Below are positions 21,215 through 22,337 of a stretch of DNA of 22,337 nt, piece after piece. The stretch comes from a virus: IMG/VR virus record IMGVR_UViG_3300032313_000953, positions 1 through 22,337 of that record; one strand, given 5' to 3'. A model generated the notes under the pieces. It searched no databases. It was not told the DNA's origin and worked only from the letters and a program-made list of their open reading frames with translations. The position numbers and the translations under genes are program-made. Each line of letters begins with the position of its first letter. The first letter of the stretch is position 1.

Positions 21215-21223
21215 AGTATATCA
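21215..21223 (-). promoter_or_regulatory. extended -10 promoter TGATATACT for cupin-like gene
   Basis: TATACT at 21215-21220, preceded by TGA, ends 6 nt before the second of two adjacent ATGs. It lies just downstream (on the minus strand) of the terminator at 21236, consistent with a new transcription unit. Confidence 0.55.
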
Positions 21224-21235
21224 GTTTTTAGGTAC

Positions 21236-21263
21236 AAAAAAGGGAGCCAAGTTAATGACTCCC
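21236..21263 (-). terminator. intrinsic terminator of the Ig-like surface protein gene
   Basis: On the minus strand GGGAGTCA and TGGCTCCC form 8 pairs (one G-U) around a TTAACT loop, followed by six T. It begins 17 nt after the stop at 21281. This is the clearest terminator in the window. Confidence 0.88.
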
Positions 21264-21280
21264 CTAATTGTTGGACTATT

Positions 21281-22337
21281 TTACTTCTTTAGAGCAACCT
21301 TAGCCTTTGGATTCTTAGCATTCCACTTCTTGGCAAGAGCGTTATACTCTGCTTTGTAGGTTGCTGCTGCTGCCTTGAGAGCAACATCTGCTGCTGCCTT
21401 TGCAGTTGCTGAATCTGTTGTTGACTTAGCGATTGCATCTGCAAGAGCCTTATCTGATGCAACCTTATCTGATGCACGGCCTGCACGTTCTGCAACTAAA
21501 GCAGCATTTACTACTGCTAGTTCTGCATTAAGTCCTGCAATTCTTGCATTAAGTGCATTAATTGTTCCATTAAGATCAGTTACTGCGAATGAACCAACTA
21601 CAGCCTTAACTGGTGCTGGAAGTCCTGTAACTGCTGTCGCTGAAGTTGCTCCTGTTGCTGCAATTGTTACTGTGCCAGCAACTGCTGTTGCCAACTTCTC
21701 AGCACGTGAGCCAAGAGTAAGTGTTGAGTCTGCAGAAACATTTGCTGCTGTTGCTGTAAGGATTGACTTTGAGATTGAGGCATCTGCCCAAGTAGCACCA
21801 ATAAGTGTTGCTGTTACTGTCTCTCCGCCTACTGCGTTACCAAATACGTCTGTTACATTTACTGCAACTGATGGGATTGTTCCTACTGCTACTGCAGATG
21901 GAACTGTTAGGCCAACATTGTATGCTGATCCTGCGATACCCTTAACATAAACGATAGTGGAATATGCACCATTTGTAATGGTTACTGATCCAGTTGCTGT
22001 TGATGTTGTGAATGCATACACAGTAAGTGCTGCACCCTGTGATGTTGCTGAATGTGTTGTTGTTCCTGCTGATGCAAGAACTGGTGCTGTTGGAGCGTTG
22101 TCCAAAGCCAGAACAATTCGTACTCCACCTGTTGAGGCAAATGATACTACTGTTCCTGTGTCAGCAGTTGCAACTAGGGCTACAGCATCTGCTGCATCTA
22201 CCTTATTATCTGCTGGTACGTTTGCAGTTGCTGGTGCAAGTGCGGTTGTTGTATTCGCTGCTCCTGCAACCGTTACTGCTAGAGGTGCTGCACTTGAAGG
22301 TGCAATTACCAATGCTGTGCTAGTCAGGGCTGCAGCG
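21281..22337 (-). CDS. secreted Ig-like/S-layer-like surface protein (5' end missing)
   Basis: The frame stays open to the right edge, so the true start is outside; a TTG at 22312 is not convincing. At least 352 residues are visible. The start of the visible part (AALTSTALVIAPSSAAPLAV) could be the end of a signal peptide. Next come beta-rich stretches, including VAVNVTDVFGNAVGGETVTATL, typical of bacterial Ig-like domains. Then follows a helical coiled-coil part (LNGTINALNARIAGLNAEL ... AADVALKAAAATYKAEYNALAKKW), closing with NPKAKVALKK. The Ala/Thr/Val-rich composition and this ending recall surface proteins of freshwater actinobacteria. Role unknown: host-like coat, adhesin or virion fibre. 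Confidence 0.72.
   Translation of the reverse strand, partial: AAALTSTALVIAPSSAAPLAVTVAGAANTTTALAPATANVPADNKVDAADAVALVATADTGTVVSFASTGGVRIVLALDNAPTAPVLASAGTTTHSATSQGAALTVYAFTTSTATGSVTITNGAYSTIVYVKGIAGSAYNVGLTVPSAVAVGTIPSVAVNVTDVFGNAVGGETVTATLIGATWADASISKSILTATAANVSADSTLTLGSRAEKLATAVAGTVTIAATGATSATAVTGLPAPVKAVVGSFAVTDLNGTINALNARIAGLNAELAVVNAALVAERAGRASDKVASDKALADAIAKSTTDSATAKAAADVALKAAAATYKAEYNALAKKWNAKNPKAKVALKK

Noticed and set aside
21375-22323. Plus-strand and Gln-rich minus-strand frames over the Ig-like gene
   Set aside because: Composition follows the Ala/Thr/Val codons of the real gene, with no start signal or domain.
1-22337. CRISPR array or insertion sequence
   Set aside because: No regular direct repeats with unique spacers, no transposase and no terminal inverted repeats were seen. 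The only short repeats are coding for the coiled coil.
1-22337. Bacterial chromosome rather than phage
   Set aside because: Secreted proteins and sugar enzymes could be bacterial, but endolysin, holin-like genes, HNH, SNase, phage-only domains and the packing of small overlapping genes favour phage.

Overview
The window looks like part of a low-GC tailed-phage genome that infects an actinobacterium, probably a freshwater lineage. Phage evidence: very dense gene packing with 1, 4 and 8 bp start/stop overlaps, a CHAP-type endolysin, several holin-like membrane proteins, a small HNH nuclease, a thermonuclease-like nuclease, a lone tRNA-Gly and many small unrecognised proteins. Actinobacterial evidence: a WhiB-type Fe-S protein, a zinc-ribbon protein of the type common in actinobacteria, a proteasome-type hydrolase, a probable use of leaderless mRNAs, and secreted proteins with Pro/Thr linkers. 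No integrase, terminase, portal or polymerase gene is seen here, so lifestyle cannot be decided.

Layout. Positions 1-3991 hold a plus-strand operon of sugar and surface-modification enzymes: FkbM-type methyltransferase, PIG-L/LmbE deacetylase, a putative GT-B enzyme, a GT-A-like enzyme and a GT4-like enzyme, each overlapping the next by 4 or 8 bp. Everything from 3975 to the right edge is on the minus strand. Reading right to left (the direction of transcription): a partial secreted Ig-like surface protein that ends at a clear terminator; a cupin-like protein; a secreted PA14/FN3/coiled-coil protein; two small membrane (holin-like) proteins; a proteasome-beta-like hydrolase; a small acidic protein; an O-methyltransferase-like enzyme; a secreted metzincin-type protease; tRNA-Gly; Hsp20; a glutathione-peroxidase-like protein; HNH; endolysin; two zinc-ribbon proteins; SNase; a sugar C-methyltransferase-like enzyme; thioredoxin; two phage-specific structural-type proteins; a run of small membrane and unknown proteins that includes WhiB; two tandem SsuD/luciferase-like proteins coupled to a XapX-type membrane protein; a holin-like protein; and a Stealth-like transferase.

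Regulation that can be read directly: the nonamer TGATATAAT occurs four times on the minus strand, each time just upstream of a gene. At four genes a -10-like hexamer sits exactly 6 nt before an ATG, which implies leaderless mRNAs. Other genes have good Shine-Dalgarno sequences. The proteasome-like gene has its Shine-Dalgarno inside a 9-bp helix, and the PA14 gene appears to start with AUU.

Taken together, the window reads as accessory and late functions: glycan modification (eight or so enzymes), envelope attack and lysis, exported surface proteins, and redox/protein quality control (thioredoxin, GPx-like, Hsp20, proteasome-like). No stretch longer than about 300 bases lacks a gene.
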